From the NCBI GenBank assembly GCA_022113835.1, contig JAILWY010000023.1, positions 15,064,001-15,128,000 on the forward strand: DNA of 64,000 nucleotides, read 5' to 3'. Shown piece by piece: positions 1 through 13,068 of this stretch. Every line of letters starts with the position of its first letter. The stretch's first letter is position 1. Below the pieces are notes generated by a model that made no database searches, was not told the DNA's origin, and worked only from the letters and a program-made list of their open reading frames with translations. A program made the translations under genes and the position numbers. The stretch comes from Atopsyche davidsoni. Lineage: Eukaryota; Arthropoda; Insecta; Trichoptera; Hydrobiosidae.

Positions 1-2143
1 GGAAATAAAATTTCACGACCTAGATGCATATATACAAGTTCAATGGCCTGGTGAAATTTTGAAAAAATTCCCCTTGAGCAGTTGAATTCCACTGATACAT
101 CTTCTCCAGCATACTTCATATGAAAATCATTACAAAATAAGAGATATAAAATATTGCTACTTATTTTGTGGATATATCCTTGGTACTCCAGTGCATCAGC
201 CGACCAAGGGTTCTTCACTAACACATTATCCCCTATAATCAATGAGGGCCGTTTTTCAGAAAGTCCTTCTACTTCCAAAGTTAGATATGGATGTGATTTT
301 GACATAAATGCACTTTTCAAATTATATTTTTGTATATTCATTTTCCGATCAAATTCTTCACAAAAGAGTAATGTATGAAATTTTTCCAAATAAGTATTCA
401 TATTCAAAGACTTTAAAGTAAATGGAAAAAAATTCTCAAACACTGATAGTGAATTGTCTAAATTATAGCATTCAATCAATTTTGTCATGACACAAGCTGG
501 AATAGGATAAAGAGGCAGCTTAACTTTAACGAATGTGGGCGGTTTAACGAGGGGAATACCGGGAATAAGTGCAACTCCATTTTTATCATGTAAATTTTTC
601 GCAAAAATTTTGTAACGCTTTTTAGAGTCAAAATGATCACTATTTAACCCGAAATTCTTATTGTACCAAGAAGGGTCCTCCACTAATATTTTAAACAGAC
701 GACTTATAGAAAAGTGCTCAAATGTAAAGACGAATGTCTCTTCAGATGATCCCAGAAACTTTGCTGTACATGTGAATGTAAAATGTAATTCTTCTGAAGG
801 TTTTAAAACATAAGGACCCTCGATGCCCTTGATCAATACTAATTGGGATTCAAACTTTTTTGAATGAAACTTTGCCCTTAAAAGTTTTTGAGGAAAAGAG
901 TTGCTATTGAGTACTGATACTGTTAAATCTTTTGATTTATGAATTGGAATGGATCCAAAGCACACATTCTCTGATATTATAATGCCATTTTTGTTGAACG
1001 TATTTGAAGTTTTCTTTACGGGAACACCTGAAAAAGCAGGTACAGCCAATACTGAGATATATGCCACGGTAATAGCTCGCCAAGTTAGTTTTCCTTGATC
1101 GCTTTCAATTGCATCCACAACAACCTGTAAGACAACATGTAGTTAAGGCTTTGTTTTTACTTTTTATAGTATAGAAAAATTAAAAATAAATTAAATAGCA
1201 TGTAGTTCTTGATAACCCTGAAAAACTAACACACTGATATCAACAAGATTAGATGGGGATTATTTAAAAAATATACATTGGTAGTAATAATACCTCATCA
1301 TTTATTTTTGGTGAATAGCCTGTCTCCCAAGCAGTGGAAGGTACGAATATCAGATTACTAACTATTCCAGCAGCTTTTTTTGGATCCCATTGGGTGATGC
1401 GACCATGGAGCGTCTTGGTGCGGAGGCAACAAATGGAATGGACTTGTAGAACCTCCCCCACTTCACACTTCCCAATGGAGTCAAATTCCACCTGAACCTT
1501 GGCTTGCGCTTCTACCCAATCACCCAGCATGGGAAGAAAATTGGAAACAACAGAATCAAGATTAATTTTTACATTATTTGGCTCCAGTGTAATGTTTCTA
1601 CCTTCTTTTTTTATGACCTTGCCAATTAAAACCCTCTCGTCTGTTGCACAGTGAGTTAATACACAGTCACTCGACTCTGTCTTAATCTTGTCTTTTTTAT
1701 GAGGTTCCCAAGAGTATTCTTCTTTTGTTATTATTCTAATAACTTTAAGAGGCTCATTAGCATATTTTTGATATGAAAGGTAGGCCACTTCATCGTTCAC
1801 CTTTAAATCCACTTGGGAAATTTCCAAAAGGAAATAATACTTATTATCTATATATCCACCCTTGGCATCTAAATTCGTAACCACTCCTGAAATTTAATTA
1901 AAATATTGTACATTTTAGTTTATAGAAATTGTATTATTATCTTAAATGTGTGGGTGTAAGCTTGCCTTGTCTTTTTACGCATTCTGAAAAAACTTCTGTG
2001 ATAATTGGGGTAGATTTAAATTTTTCTTCATTTTCTTCCTCTTCCAGCTTTTTAAGTTGTGATTCAAAATCTTCCTCTTCTGAACTTTTTACTGTCACTT
2101 GACCCCATAATAAGCCGCCCAACTTCCACAAACCGGTAAACAT
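1..2143 (-). CDS. armi: Armitage/MOV10L1-type RNA helicase, N-terminal part (runs off the window)
   Basis: Three exons are visible: 2143-1966, 1886-1294 and 1124 to beyond base 1. Phases agree, and about 630 residues are present. The start is MFTGLWKLGG. Exon 2 opens with GVVTNLDAKGGYID, which matches the N-terminal beta-barrel domain of MOV10L1. Exon 3 carries the stretch before the helicase core, including GIPLVKPPTFVKVKL and RPSLIIGDNVLV, both typical of MOV10L1/Armitage. The ATPase motifs lie outside the window. In the family this is an RNA helicase of piRNA biogenesis working with Piwi proteins at nuage and mitochondria. The first intron has a GC donor (AAG|GCAAGC); it is the only junction I found that keeps phase. 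The ATG lies only 13 nt after the stop of the small coiled-coil ORF upstream, with no room for a promoter of its own. Identity is confident; function is inferred from the family. Confidence 0.88.
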
Positions 2144-2156
2144 GTTGAAAAATGAT

Positions 2157-2647
2157 TTATGAAGCTATATTTTTATCAGTGTTTTCAAACTGCCAAGCAG
2201 TGCTATTTAGATATTCGAGTTCCTTCCTCAGAGATTGCATTCGCTTTTGATGTGCTTCCTTCTGAGACTGCTTAAGAGATAATTCTACTTTATGCTCATA
2301 TTTAATTTGACTTAAGGATTGAAGATTTGCAATAACTGATGGATCTTGATGGTGATCATCTAGAAGCTAAGAATTATTTATTAATATACAAATAGGTAAA
2401 ATGGTGACTAGTTACATACGATTTAACAGTGTTTTTAATTTAATTCTATCTACTATTATTTGTCCATTTAAAATATACTAGGATACAATAACGATATTAA
2501 ACACAGTTAAAAATAATAGGAGTTCAAATATAACCAATAATAAGATGTCGTCGCTAACGAAGAGATTGTATAGTATTATTTATTTACCTCTGAGTCAATT
2601 TGACCCGCAGTAGATAGGACCGTCTTAGAAACACCACCGGAACTCAT
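2157..2647 (-). CDS. Small coiled-coil protein, 89 aa, upstream of armi
   Basis: Two exons, 2647-2588 and 2366-2157, join in phase at GAG|GTAAAT and TTCTTAG|CTT and give 89 residues. The protein starts MSSGGVSKTVLSTAGQ. It then has a charged, heptad-like helix rich in Lys, Glu and Gln (KVELSLKQSQKEAHQKRMQS) and ends with an aromatic patch, EYLNSTAWQFE. There is no signal peptide or membrane segment. I do not recognise the family; it looks like a conserved small eukaryotic coiled-coil protein, perhaps a subunit of a larger complex. Clean splice sites, an in-phase junction and an unbiased composition argue for a real gene. Its TAA is 13 nt ahead of the armi ATG on the same strand, so it probably shares the armi transcript as an upstream cistron. 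It faces OSGEP head to head across about 0.85 kb. Confidence 0.7.
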
Positions 2648-3502
2648 ATCTCTTCGAGGCAACTAGTTAGTTATTAGGGTAATAATTTTTGACTACAATA
2701 CAAAATGTTAAATAATACTCCAGAAATCATAGGAAACGCGATAATAGACAACAAAAAATGAAATGTATTAGTGATTTGATTTTGACCAAGCCAAAATTTG
2801 CACGACGCATGAAGACAAAATCGAAGAATTTCAAAGGGTAACAACCAAACAACGAATACGAATAAACTCAATCGACAGAAGAGAGCGGCGGTTGAGGACA
2901 CCGGAAAACGAAGCAAAATTGTTTTGACAGCTTTGTCTATGAATAAATTATTCCTTTGCGGCCATAAACTTTATTATTTCAAATAAGGTATAGTTTTTTT
3001 TTATGCTTAATTAATAAGTAAACTGGTAAATATGTCTAATTAGTAAGTTCAAGTAATTTGATATGTAAGATCTTTCCACGTGTGAGTTTTTTTCGACACA
3101 AATATATCACGACAAAGTATTTTATTTTTTTTGTAAGATGCGAAGAAAAAAATAAACATATTGGGATAGTAGCATTTATCTACCCACACTTTTAAAATAT
3201 ATTTTATCAAATATTTCTGTTTTACCAATAATATTGTTACGCAGCTTTGTCTCAAGTAAAATATTTTATATTCTAACTTGCGGTCGGTCATAATATCTCG
3301 CACAATGAGATCAACATTTTTATTTACTTATTTACACAAAATGTGTATTTATATTTATGGAGTAAAATACAAAAAAAAGGAAACACCACACTCAAATGAA
3401 AGCAGAGATAATAATCAATGTGGATGAAACCTGTCAAAGTAAGCTGTTAATAAATGTGCACCCGACTGATAAAATACTTCTTATTTATTTATTTCAATTA
3501 CA
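2648..3502. promoter_or_regulatory. Divergent intergenic region, coiled-coil/armi versus OSGEP
   Basis: AT-rich spacer between two outward-facing genes, so it should hold both promoters. I see no convincing TATA/initiator pair or repeat. The open frames at 2674-2916 and 3049-3303 (minus) have no family resemblance and look like chance. Confidence 0.4.
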
Positions 3503-6032
<2,530 letters not shown>

Positions 6033-6667
6033 TGTGTATGATTTTTTGTAATTTTAAACCTAAAATAAAAATCAATTAAATCAATTTTTTGCTTGGTAGT
6101 AGAATTCATCATTTAGTATATAATTAATACTGGCAACAAGATAGACACAATTACAAGTGTATAACCACTTGCCCTATTGGGAAAAAAATATTACATTTTA
6201 TTGTATTAACTTATGACTGAAAAAAATTATTGCACATTTACAATTGCCAATAGCTCAGGTAAAAATGGAGTTCATATTGGAATGTATGCTGAAACGAATA
6301 AGTATGAAATCACTCTTTCAACATGCATTCTTGATGATTTGTGTAATAAAAGAATAAGTTTCACTGCCGTTAGAATTATTATATCAGAACAAGTTGTACA
6401 TAACAAAAAATAAAATTCATATTACACTTTAAAGAATGATCAGTCAGATATAAATAATGAAATGCTCATAAAAAGAGGTACTGTATATATTAAATAACAA
6501 TCAACACATTCAGGTATAGAGGAAATGCACTTAGTCTATTTATACACAAGTCTTCATTTCGGAAACAAGGCTAGAAGATAAGGTCACACAACAAACGTAT
6601 GGAATAATCCAACTTCATACATAAATGTCAACTTTTCACATTTGAGAAAACGTTAAGAGTGTGTACT
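6033..6667. other. Convergent 3' region, OSGEP / RAB5IF
   Basis: Holds the 3' UTRs of two converging genes. The 66-codon frame at 6213-6413 has no recognisable family and is probably chance. Nothing else seen. Confidence 0.5.
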
Positions 6668-7765
6668 TCATAAAGAGTCATGGTGCAAGCCAGTGTACAT
6701 AATAATCCACGTCACCTATAAAATAAATTAATCATTACTTTCATAATTTATTAAAAATATATTTTTTATTTGGCAAAAAGGAACTAAGATAATATTTAAT
6801 TATTATTTTTGTGGTAGTCTTACGAGGAATCCAGCAAAAGATGTCATAAACCCTTCTTTGGTGAGTTCCCAGACGCCGCCATATTCTTCTTCATCAATAT
6901 TTTGGAAACTTGTAACATATATGTACACAATGCCAGAGTTTACCAAAACGAATCTTAAAATAGTTAAAAATATTAAAACACATTTTTTTAATAATATGGA
7001 ATAATTTGTAAGCTCATTAAACAAATTAGTATTAACATTCATAAATTGTGATATTCAATTTTAGTATATGTTTAGGTTACGTAAAGTAGAAGTGTTTGGT
7101 AGGCAGTTAACTCTTTGCATCGAAGGCTCTTTGGAACTTTTGAAATATTGTTCATTAGAATATGCAACTCAAAATATAGTGTTATGACAAATTGTTTTAA
7201 GAATATTATTGATTTATTTCGATTTATTATTTTGCTTATTTGTCAGTTTTAATATCAGTAATATTAGATCTGTACACACAACTAGATTAGAAAGTATTGG
7301 TTAACTAGATTATAAAGTTTAATGGATTTTACATACTTACAAGACTAAACCTAAAATACCGTGCAAAGGGATGACTCCCCATGTAAGGCCTAAAATGATA
7401 CCCATTACTTGTCGTGCCCAATAAATAACATCAAGTAACTCTTCCTAAAATAAAAAAGAAAAAGCATGAAAAAAAAAAATTTTTTTGTTAAAAAGACAGC
7501 CTATTTATTATTTAGAATTTTAATAATGTGAAAATGAATTTCATTAATGTTTCATCTAAGATTTCAACCTTAATTAACTTAGATCAATTATCTACAAGTG
7601 AATTGTTAAATATGGTTTTAGGGTTATATAGAGTGATCATTTATCAATGAAAATTACCTTATCTGGCCATTCTGATTTAGATTTTATTGCTCTGGACCAT
7701 ACGGATGATAGCTCTGAAGATTTAGTTGTGTTACTTCCTTCAATAGTTCTGGTTTTGGTAGACAT
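6668..7765 (-). CDS. RAB5IF: RAB5-interacting factor (RAB5IF / C20orf24 family)
   Basis: Four exons (7765-7658, 7444-7341, 6953-6824, 6715-6668) give 129 aa, about the size of the vertebrate protein. Order: a polar N-terminus; LDVIYWARQVMG; a first membrane hairpin (ILGLTWGVIPLHGILGLVLF); a second membrane segment; the family signature EEYGGVWELTKEGFMTSFA; and a last hydrophobic exon ending TWIIMYTGLHHDSL. The family is a small ER and endomembrane protein related to EMC6-type insertase subunits and implicated in multipass membrane-protein assembly. Reading straight through the exon 3 donor (CTC|GTAAGA) would give a shortened tail, so the fourth exon, starting at GTGACG, is needed for a normal C-terminus. 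The start is the first ATG after an AT-rich, CpG-containing leader. Confidence 0.92.
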
Positions 7766-9368
7766 GATTGATATTAAATGATTTTGCTCCACAACTCAAG
7801 AAACGCAGGTGACAGGGACAGTCGACGTAGTGACAGTCGACAAATTAACGAAACCTGGTCTTGTGGTCGACCAACGACCAAAAACAATGCACAGTACGAC
7901 CAGAGACAATACATAATAATATTTTCCATGTTACTGTCTGTGCTTTGTAAATTAGTTATTAAAGAAAATAAAATAAATTGAAAAGCCACGTCTTGCCAAA
8001 ATTGAATATATATGGATTTCAACTATTCCTAAAATGTCATCTTAATGATCGAAGTTTAATAAAACGACGACAGTTTAATTAAACAACGAAATTTATATGC
8101 AAACTGATTATGCTGAGTGGTATATTTTTTCTGCCTTATTAAAAATAAAACAAAATTGTCAAAACGAAGCTGACGCAATACAGATCAATTTCATTGATCA
8201 AATTCTTTGTGCAGAAACTATGCTTTGAGATATATTCTTAGACTGCTGTGATGCAAGCTCATTGTTTAAATAACTATGTAATCAAAGAAAAAGACAAATG
8301 TTTTTAAAAATATTTAATATTAAATTAATGTGGCACATTCAATTTTATTACATCTCTCATTTTATATTAAATAATAACAAACTAACAATGTGTTATTACA
8401 TTTACATACATCTGTTTACATTACATTTAAAATGTACATTACAAATCAAATAATATTTATTCTATTCTATTGAATATAATTGTTTTAATGTTGTTGGAAT
8501 GCATAACAAAAGCTATCATTTACCGGCACTACATATACAAAGGACATTACAGGAGCTCTCCCACACAAACATCATTTGTTTGTAATTTTATATTGAATAT
8601 CCATGTTTTGACGTGTCTTATCAATGTTGGGATGGGAAGGTGATAAATTTTTTAAAAAACTTGCAAATTTTAGATTTATTTATTAAAACACTACATAAAT
8701 TTTCAACAATATATTACATACAATAGTTTACGAAAAAAACTTTCCTAAAAGTATTTAACTTCAAGGAAAAAATATTATTTGGGACAGTTAGTGACACGTT
8801 ACTAATTTTAAAGGGCAATTTCTATTAGAAATACCAACACAATGTACTGAACTACACCAAGAGTTTTATATTGGATTGAGCCTGTAATTAATTTTAAATA
8901 TATATTTTGTAACACATCTTTTTATAAATTATAAGCGAAACCAGATGATTTTTAAAGATTATTCGTTTTGACCTGTGAGTTCTTTTTTCCTGTAAAGACA
9001 TAATCAAATTTGATCAAAGATGCCTTCATAAAGCAAAAAAGTCTCATTGATAGCGATTAATTCAATAGTGTTTAATTTTGCTTATAATTTAAAACACAAA
9101 ATCTTTTTTCGATATATATGGTTCTTTTTTTGGGTTGGTGTCATGACATCAAACTGACTATCAAAAATGACCCTAAGTTCCATTGTAATTTTTCACATAT
9201 GCAAAAATAGCAAGGTTCTTTATGAAAAACCTAAACTATACCTTATATTTGAAATCGTATTGTAACAATTTTAATGTTGGAAAGACAAATTGTCTCAACT
9301 GCCATGTTTATTCAATTAACATCAAAGCATTGTACTATAAATATACTCGGTATATGTATTTGTAAAAT
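7766..9368. other. Intergenic: RAB5IF promoter side and ZC3H3 3' side
   Basis: About 1.6 kb. The first 120 bp hold a CpG-richer patch with three GTCGAC sites at about 7820-7870, probably the RAB5IF promoter. The rest is AT-rich and likely contains the 3' UTR of ZC3H3, which ends at 9369. No gene, RNA or clear mobile element seen. Confidence 0.45.
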
Positions 9369-11024
9369 TTATTCCAAAGATATAAAGGCAGGAAGTTGTC
9401 CTAGTTTAGGTCTGTCATTGAAAGAGGACGTAGTTTTTACAGTTTCAGATGAATCGTGGTCATTAAACAATGGAACTTCGTCACCAGGTAATTTGTCACT
9501 TAGTGTATCTTGGAAATATCTAGATGATTTTTCCACATCGTCTTTAATGTGCGATGTTAGAATAACTTTCTCTTGGGCACAATAAGTATATCCAGATGAC
9601 ACTTTCATGAGTGGCATGCAGGGTCTTTTATTACTAACAATTTTGTGTGGATACAGACACTTAGTTTTTTCACATTTAGAGAATTTATAAAAATCTGGAC
9701 ATACACAAATATGTTTGTGTTGACAATTTTCTCCAGCTGTACAGTAACCATTGAGAAAATCTAAGCATAACTTAGCACTATCATTTACTTTAACGTGAAG
9801 GTATGGGCAAGATTCTCTTATACAGCAACCTTCCAAAAAGAAATTACAAGTTGGCATTTTTTCCATTACAACTTTATGTGATAAACGACAACCCTCAATT
9901 TCACAACTCCCCTTGAGAAACTTGGCGCATATCGCAATATGTTTGGGATCATGAACTAACGGACATTTATTTTTATCATACTTCCAGCACACACCGTAGC
10001 GTCTATAAACAGGACAGGGAATATTCATTTTTTTCAACCTTGCAATAGAGTTTTTGGTTCTGTTGTCAATTGTGAAAATATTATTTGATTTTCTAATGTA
10101 AGTTATACCACTAATAGAAATCTTATTAATGGTGCCAACATTTTTGACATTCAGTTTATCATTAGAAGAAACAACCTTTTTAAGTATATTATTATTTAGA
10201 AGGAACTTCTCTCCTCTTATGAACACAAACTCAGATCTATATTTAACAGAACATTTTTTTGGCGTTCCTAATGATCTATTAAAAATGAGTTTATTTGAAC
10301 TAGCAGATTTTTGAGCAAAATGTTTCTTATCCTGTATGTTACAAACCCTATATTTACTTTGCATTGTGATAGTATCAGATTTTCTTTTCCAAATTTTATT
10401 TTGAGACAAATTTTTTTTTAGTGAATATATAGAGTAAGCTCGAATTTTAGAATTTCTCTCAATGGAAATTTGGGGGTGCTTTTTTTCGGCAAAAGCCTGG
10501 AATGGCAAGCTGTTTGTATTCACTTTTCTCACCACTGAGTATGAAGGTTTCCTCACCAAGTTTCTCAATAGAGGTTTGTCATTAACATTGATTGTGTTTG
10601 TATTTTCAAAATTAGCTTTATGGTTTTTGGCTACAATAATTTTATTTTTTGAATATAAAATATACTTCGAATGATTATGACTTGTATTTAACAAAGGTGA
10701 ATTGCTTTTCAGAGGGGTTGATGTTGGCATACCGATTTGTAAAATTTTTGGATTTATGTGAATTTGAGGTTTTGAAACCTTTTTTGAACTACTGTACTCA
10801 TGATGAATAGTATCAGATATATTCGATGGCTTATTTAAGATGTCTTGTTTTGTTGCATTTTCAATGTAATTTTTGATGGTATGGTGATGTTTAAAATGTG
10901 GATTGATATGTGGGACAGTACGTGTGTTATTCGTGACAACGAAATCTCTATTTATGTGAGGTCTATTACCGAAATTAGGATTAAGATAGATACGGGATCC
11001 ATTATTGTTTTTACTGTTCTCCAT
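9369..11024 (-). CDS. ZC3H3: CCCH zinc-finger protein, ZC3H3/Smicl family
   Basis: One uninterrupted frame of 551 codons from MENSKNNNGS. The first two thirds are basic, Ser/Asn-rich and probably disordered. From about residue 335 there are five consecutive CCCH fingers, beginning CPVYRRYGVC, CAKFLKGSC, CNFFLEGCC, CLDFLNGYC and CPDFYKFSKC. All Cys and His ligands are present. This finger order and spacing is that of ZC3H3, which is linked to CPSF-dependent mRNA 3' processing, polyadenylation and nuclear export. The frame could extend ten codons upstream ([10 protein letters not shown]), but MENS is preferred. The ATG follows the USB1 stop by only 17 nt, and a splice-acceptor-like TTTTTCACTCAG sits in that gap. 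ZC3H3 may therefore be a second cistron or be spliced from an upstream leader. The C-terminal tail is acidic and family-specific. Confidence 0.9.
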   Translation of the reverse strand: MENSKNNNGSRIYLNPNFGNRPHINRDFVVTNNTRTVPHINPHFKHHHTIKNYIENATKQDILNKPSNISDTIHHEYSSSKKVSKPQIHINPKILQIGMPTSTPLKSNSPLLNTSHNHSKYILYSKNKIIVAKNHKANFENTNTINVNDKPLLRNLVRKPSYSVVRKVNTNSLPFQAFAEKKHPQISIERNSKIRAYSIYSLKKNLSQNKIWKRKSDTITMQSKYRVCNIQDKKHFAQKSASSNKLIFNRSLGTPKKCSVKYRSEFVFIRGEKFLLNNNILKKVVSSNDKLNVKNVGTINKISISGITYIRKSNNIFTIDNRTKNSIARLKKMNIPCPVYRRYGVCWKYDKNKCPLVHDPKHIAICAKFLKGSCEIEGCRLSHKVVMEKMPTCNFFLEGCCIRESCPYLHVKVNDSAKLCLDFLNGYCTAGENCQHKHICVCPDFYKFSKCEKTKCLYPHKIVSNKRPCMPLMKVSSGYTYCAQEKVILTSHIKDDVEKSSRYFQDTLSDKLPGDEVPLFNDHDSSETVKTTSSFNDRPKLGQLPAFISLE

Positions 11025-11041
11025 TCTGCTGAGTGAAAAAT

Positions 11042-12309
11042 TTAGGATAAACAAAAGTTATAAATTTTATTACCTGACTTACAACTTAAACTGTTTACCT
11101 GAATATCACAAAATGATTGTTCATGTGAAGTGCTTTTAGAAAGAGTATTATGGAAAATTTCAAGTAAGCTAGGAATAAGCTCCGTGAGTTCCTTACTCTT
11201 ATTTCCTAAGCACCACAAAAGACTTACATGGAATGATGGATCCTGAAACACCACAAACAAGTCAATAAATAAATAAATAGCCAAATTAAATGAAATAATG
11301 GTAAAAATTTTATTACCTCATAAAACTTTTTCAGCTTAAATTCATCTAGTAAGCTATCAATCTTCTTGACAACATCAGTTAATTCCTTGCGACCGATCAA
11401 TCCAACTTTCAGACCGACAAATGTTCTTGTCTTCTCATCATTACAATAAACATTCAAAGAATCAAATGTAATCATAAACCTGTAATTCCAAAAATATTTA
11501 TTGCAAAAGTAACATTAAAGTAATACAAGGAAATTTATCTGTTGTCAATAAACTACCTCTCTATAGTGCAGAGGCTTGTTCTCAGAGATGAAATAAAATT
11601 GGTAATCCAATGAAACTTGAGGACAAATGTTCTAGAGAGACTGAGGTGAAAATCTTCGATTTTATTGAACTCACAAAGGGAGATGCATCTTTCTTGTAGT
11701 TTGTTCAACAGTAAAATAAAATTTTCAGTAGGTGAATCTAAAAGCATAAGAAATGTTTATGATATAAACTACCACAGAGTGTTGATAGATTGGTTACTTA
11801 CAATACACACCAACATATTAATAGATTATAATATAGCTAGTTGAAAGATTTTTAATTAATAATAATTTTAAATATAATACGAAAATATAGTCTCACAGTG
11901 TATATAGACAAATGTCGACCAATTACCCCTCTCATGAGGGAAACTTCTTACTCGACCGCCGTGTTTACGTGCATCATCAACAGGTTCTTCTTCTTTTTTC
12001 AGAAATAAATTCGGCAAGGGAAGTCTAAAAAGTTAAATTAAAATCTTTATCAACAGTATTATTTAATATCATAGAAATTACATTATGGACATTGAGAACG
12101 TTTGGCCTTGGGCACTCGAGTAGGGTAGGTAAAAGATAGGTTAATTTTTTATCGTAAACTTAAGAATTGATGAAATACTATATTTTAAATCACCTCTTGT
12201 TAGAGTTATTTGTGCAACGTTTCTCGCGCTTTGATCGCTTGGGTTGAAAATCAGAATCACTGGATTCTTCAGAACTTGAATAGTTAGCCACTAAGCCATG
12301 AGTAGACAT
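11042..12309 (-). CDS. USB1: U6 snRNA phosphodiesterase USB1
   Basis: Five exons (12309-12194, 12024-11897, 11737-11557, 11479-11317, 11242-11042) sum to 262 aa; human USB1 has 265. The protein starts [16 protein letters not shown] and includes [16 protein letters not shown], a family hallmark. Both catalytic H-x-S motifs of the 2H phosphoesterase fold are intact: FHLSLSRT and FHVSLLWC. It ends [13 protein letters not shown], like human CKSGNKFFSMPLK. The enzyme trims the oligo(U) tail of U6 snRNA and leaves a terminal phosphate that stabilises U6 in the nucleus. The ZC3H3 frame begins 17 nt after its stop. The promoter probably lies just upstream of 12309, in a stretch with CpG-containing motifs (12460-12550). 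Confidence 0.95.
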
Positions 12310-13068
12310 TACACAGACATTTCATCCAATATATAAATATTTAACGACGCCAATTTAAGCGAAAGAAGAAGGTAGTTTTTCAATATTATGGGATAAATGC
12401 GTTTTAAAACGCGACAATACTAAAAATCATACAAATCACAAAGAACTAGCTGGCTGACAGTGACAGACGTGATTATAGAGCATGGACGAATACACAAGCG
12501 TCGAACCATAGACATAAACGACGTGATAATAGACATATTAGGGGCGATATGGTTTTATAATCGTTTCTATTGTATAAGGAAAAGTACATAAGTACTAAGC
12601 ATAATATATTTTTTTCGTACATTACACAATGTAGCGTATTTCTTTATTTATATAAAGTATTGATGTTCGTTTGTCTTTGAATAGTGTTAAAAAACATATG
12701 TAAAGCTAAATGAGAAATTGAAAATTGCATCAGACTTGTAGTCTATACAAGTCCTAAGGTTAAAAATTGTGCCAGTACCTTTAAAACAATATTTTCAAAA
12801 CAATAATTCAGCCTCACTGTGCAGCAATCTCATTAAGAGTATTACAAAAAAATAAAAGCAAAAAAAATATGAATAAATATATTTATTTAAATTAAATAAT
12901 AACATTATATTATGAACATGATTTGATCATCATGTAGTAATTACAACATTAAAATCCAGATCACAAAACATCATACTATTGAAGTATCCCAAAATTAAAG
13001 AACATTATTATAAGTATTCTTACACATTTTTTTTTGAATATAACAAAATTAATTTCAATAATTTAAAT
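12310..13068. other. Intergenic: USB1 promoter side and RNF146 3' side
   Basis: Contains a short imperfect direct repeat (GACGTGATTATAGAGCAT and GACGTGATAATAGACAT) at about 12466-12536, in the probable USB1 promoter. AT-rich RNF146 3' UTR sequence follows. No gene seen. Confidence 0.4.

Noticed and set aside
2674..2916. 80-codon hydrophobic frame upstream of the small coiled-coil gene (minus)
   Set aside because: No family resemblance, lies in a promoter region, and composition looks like translated AT-rich DNA.
6213..6413. 66-codon plus-strand frame between OSGEP and RAB5IF
   Set aside because: Falls in convergent 3' UTR sequence; no domain and no splice context.
7774..8022. Overlapping short frames on both strands upstream of RAB5IF
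   Set aside because: CpG-containing promoter sequence; frames on both strands suggest chance.
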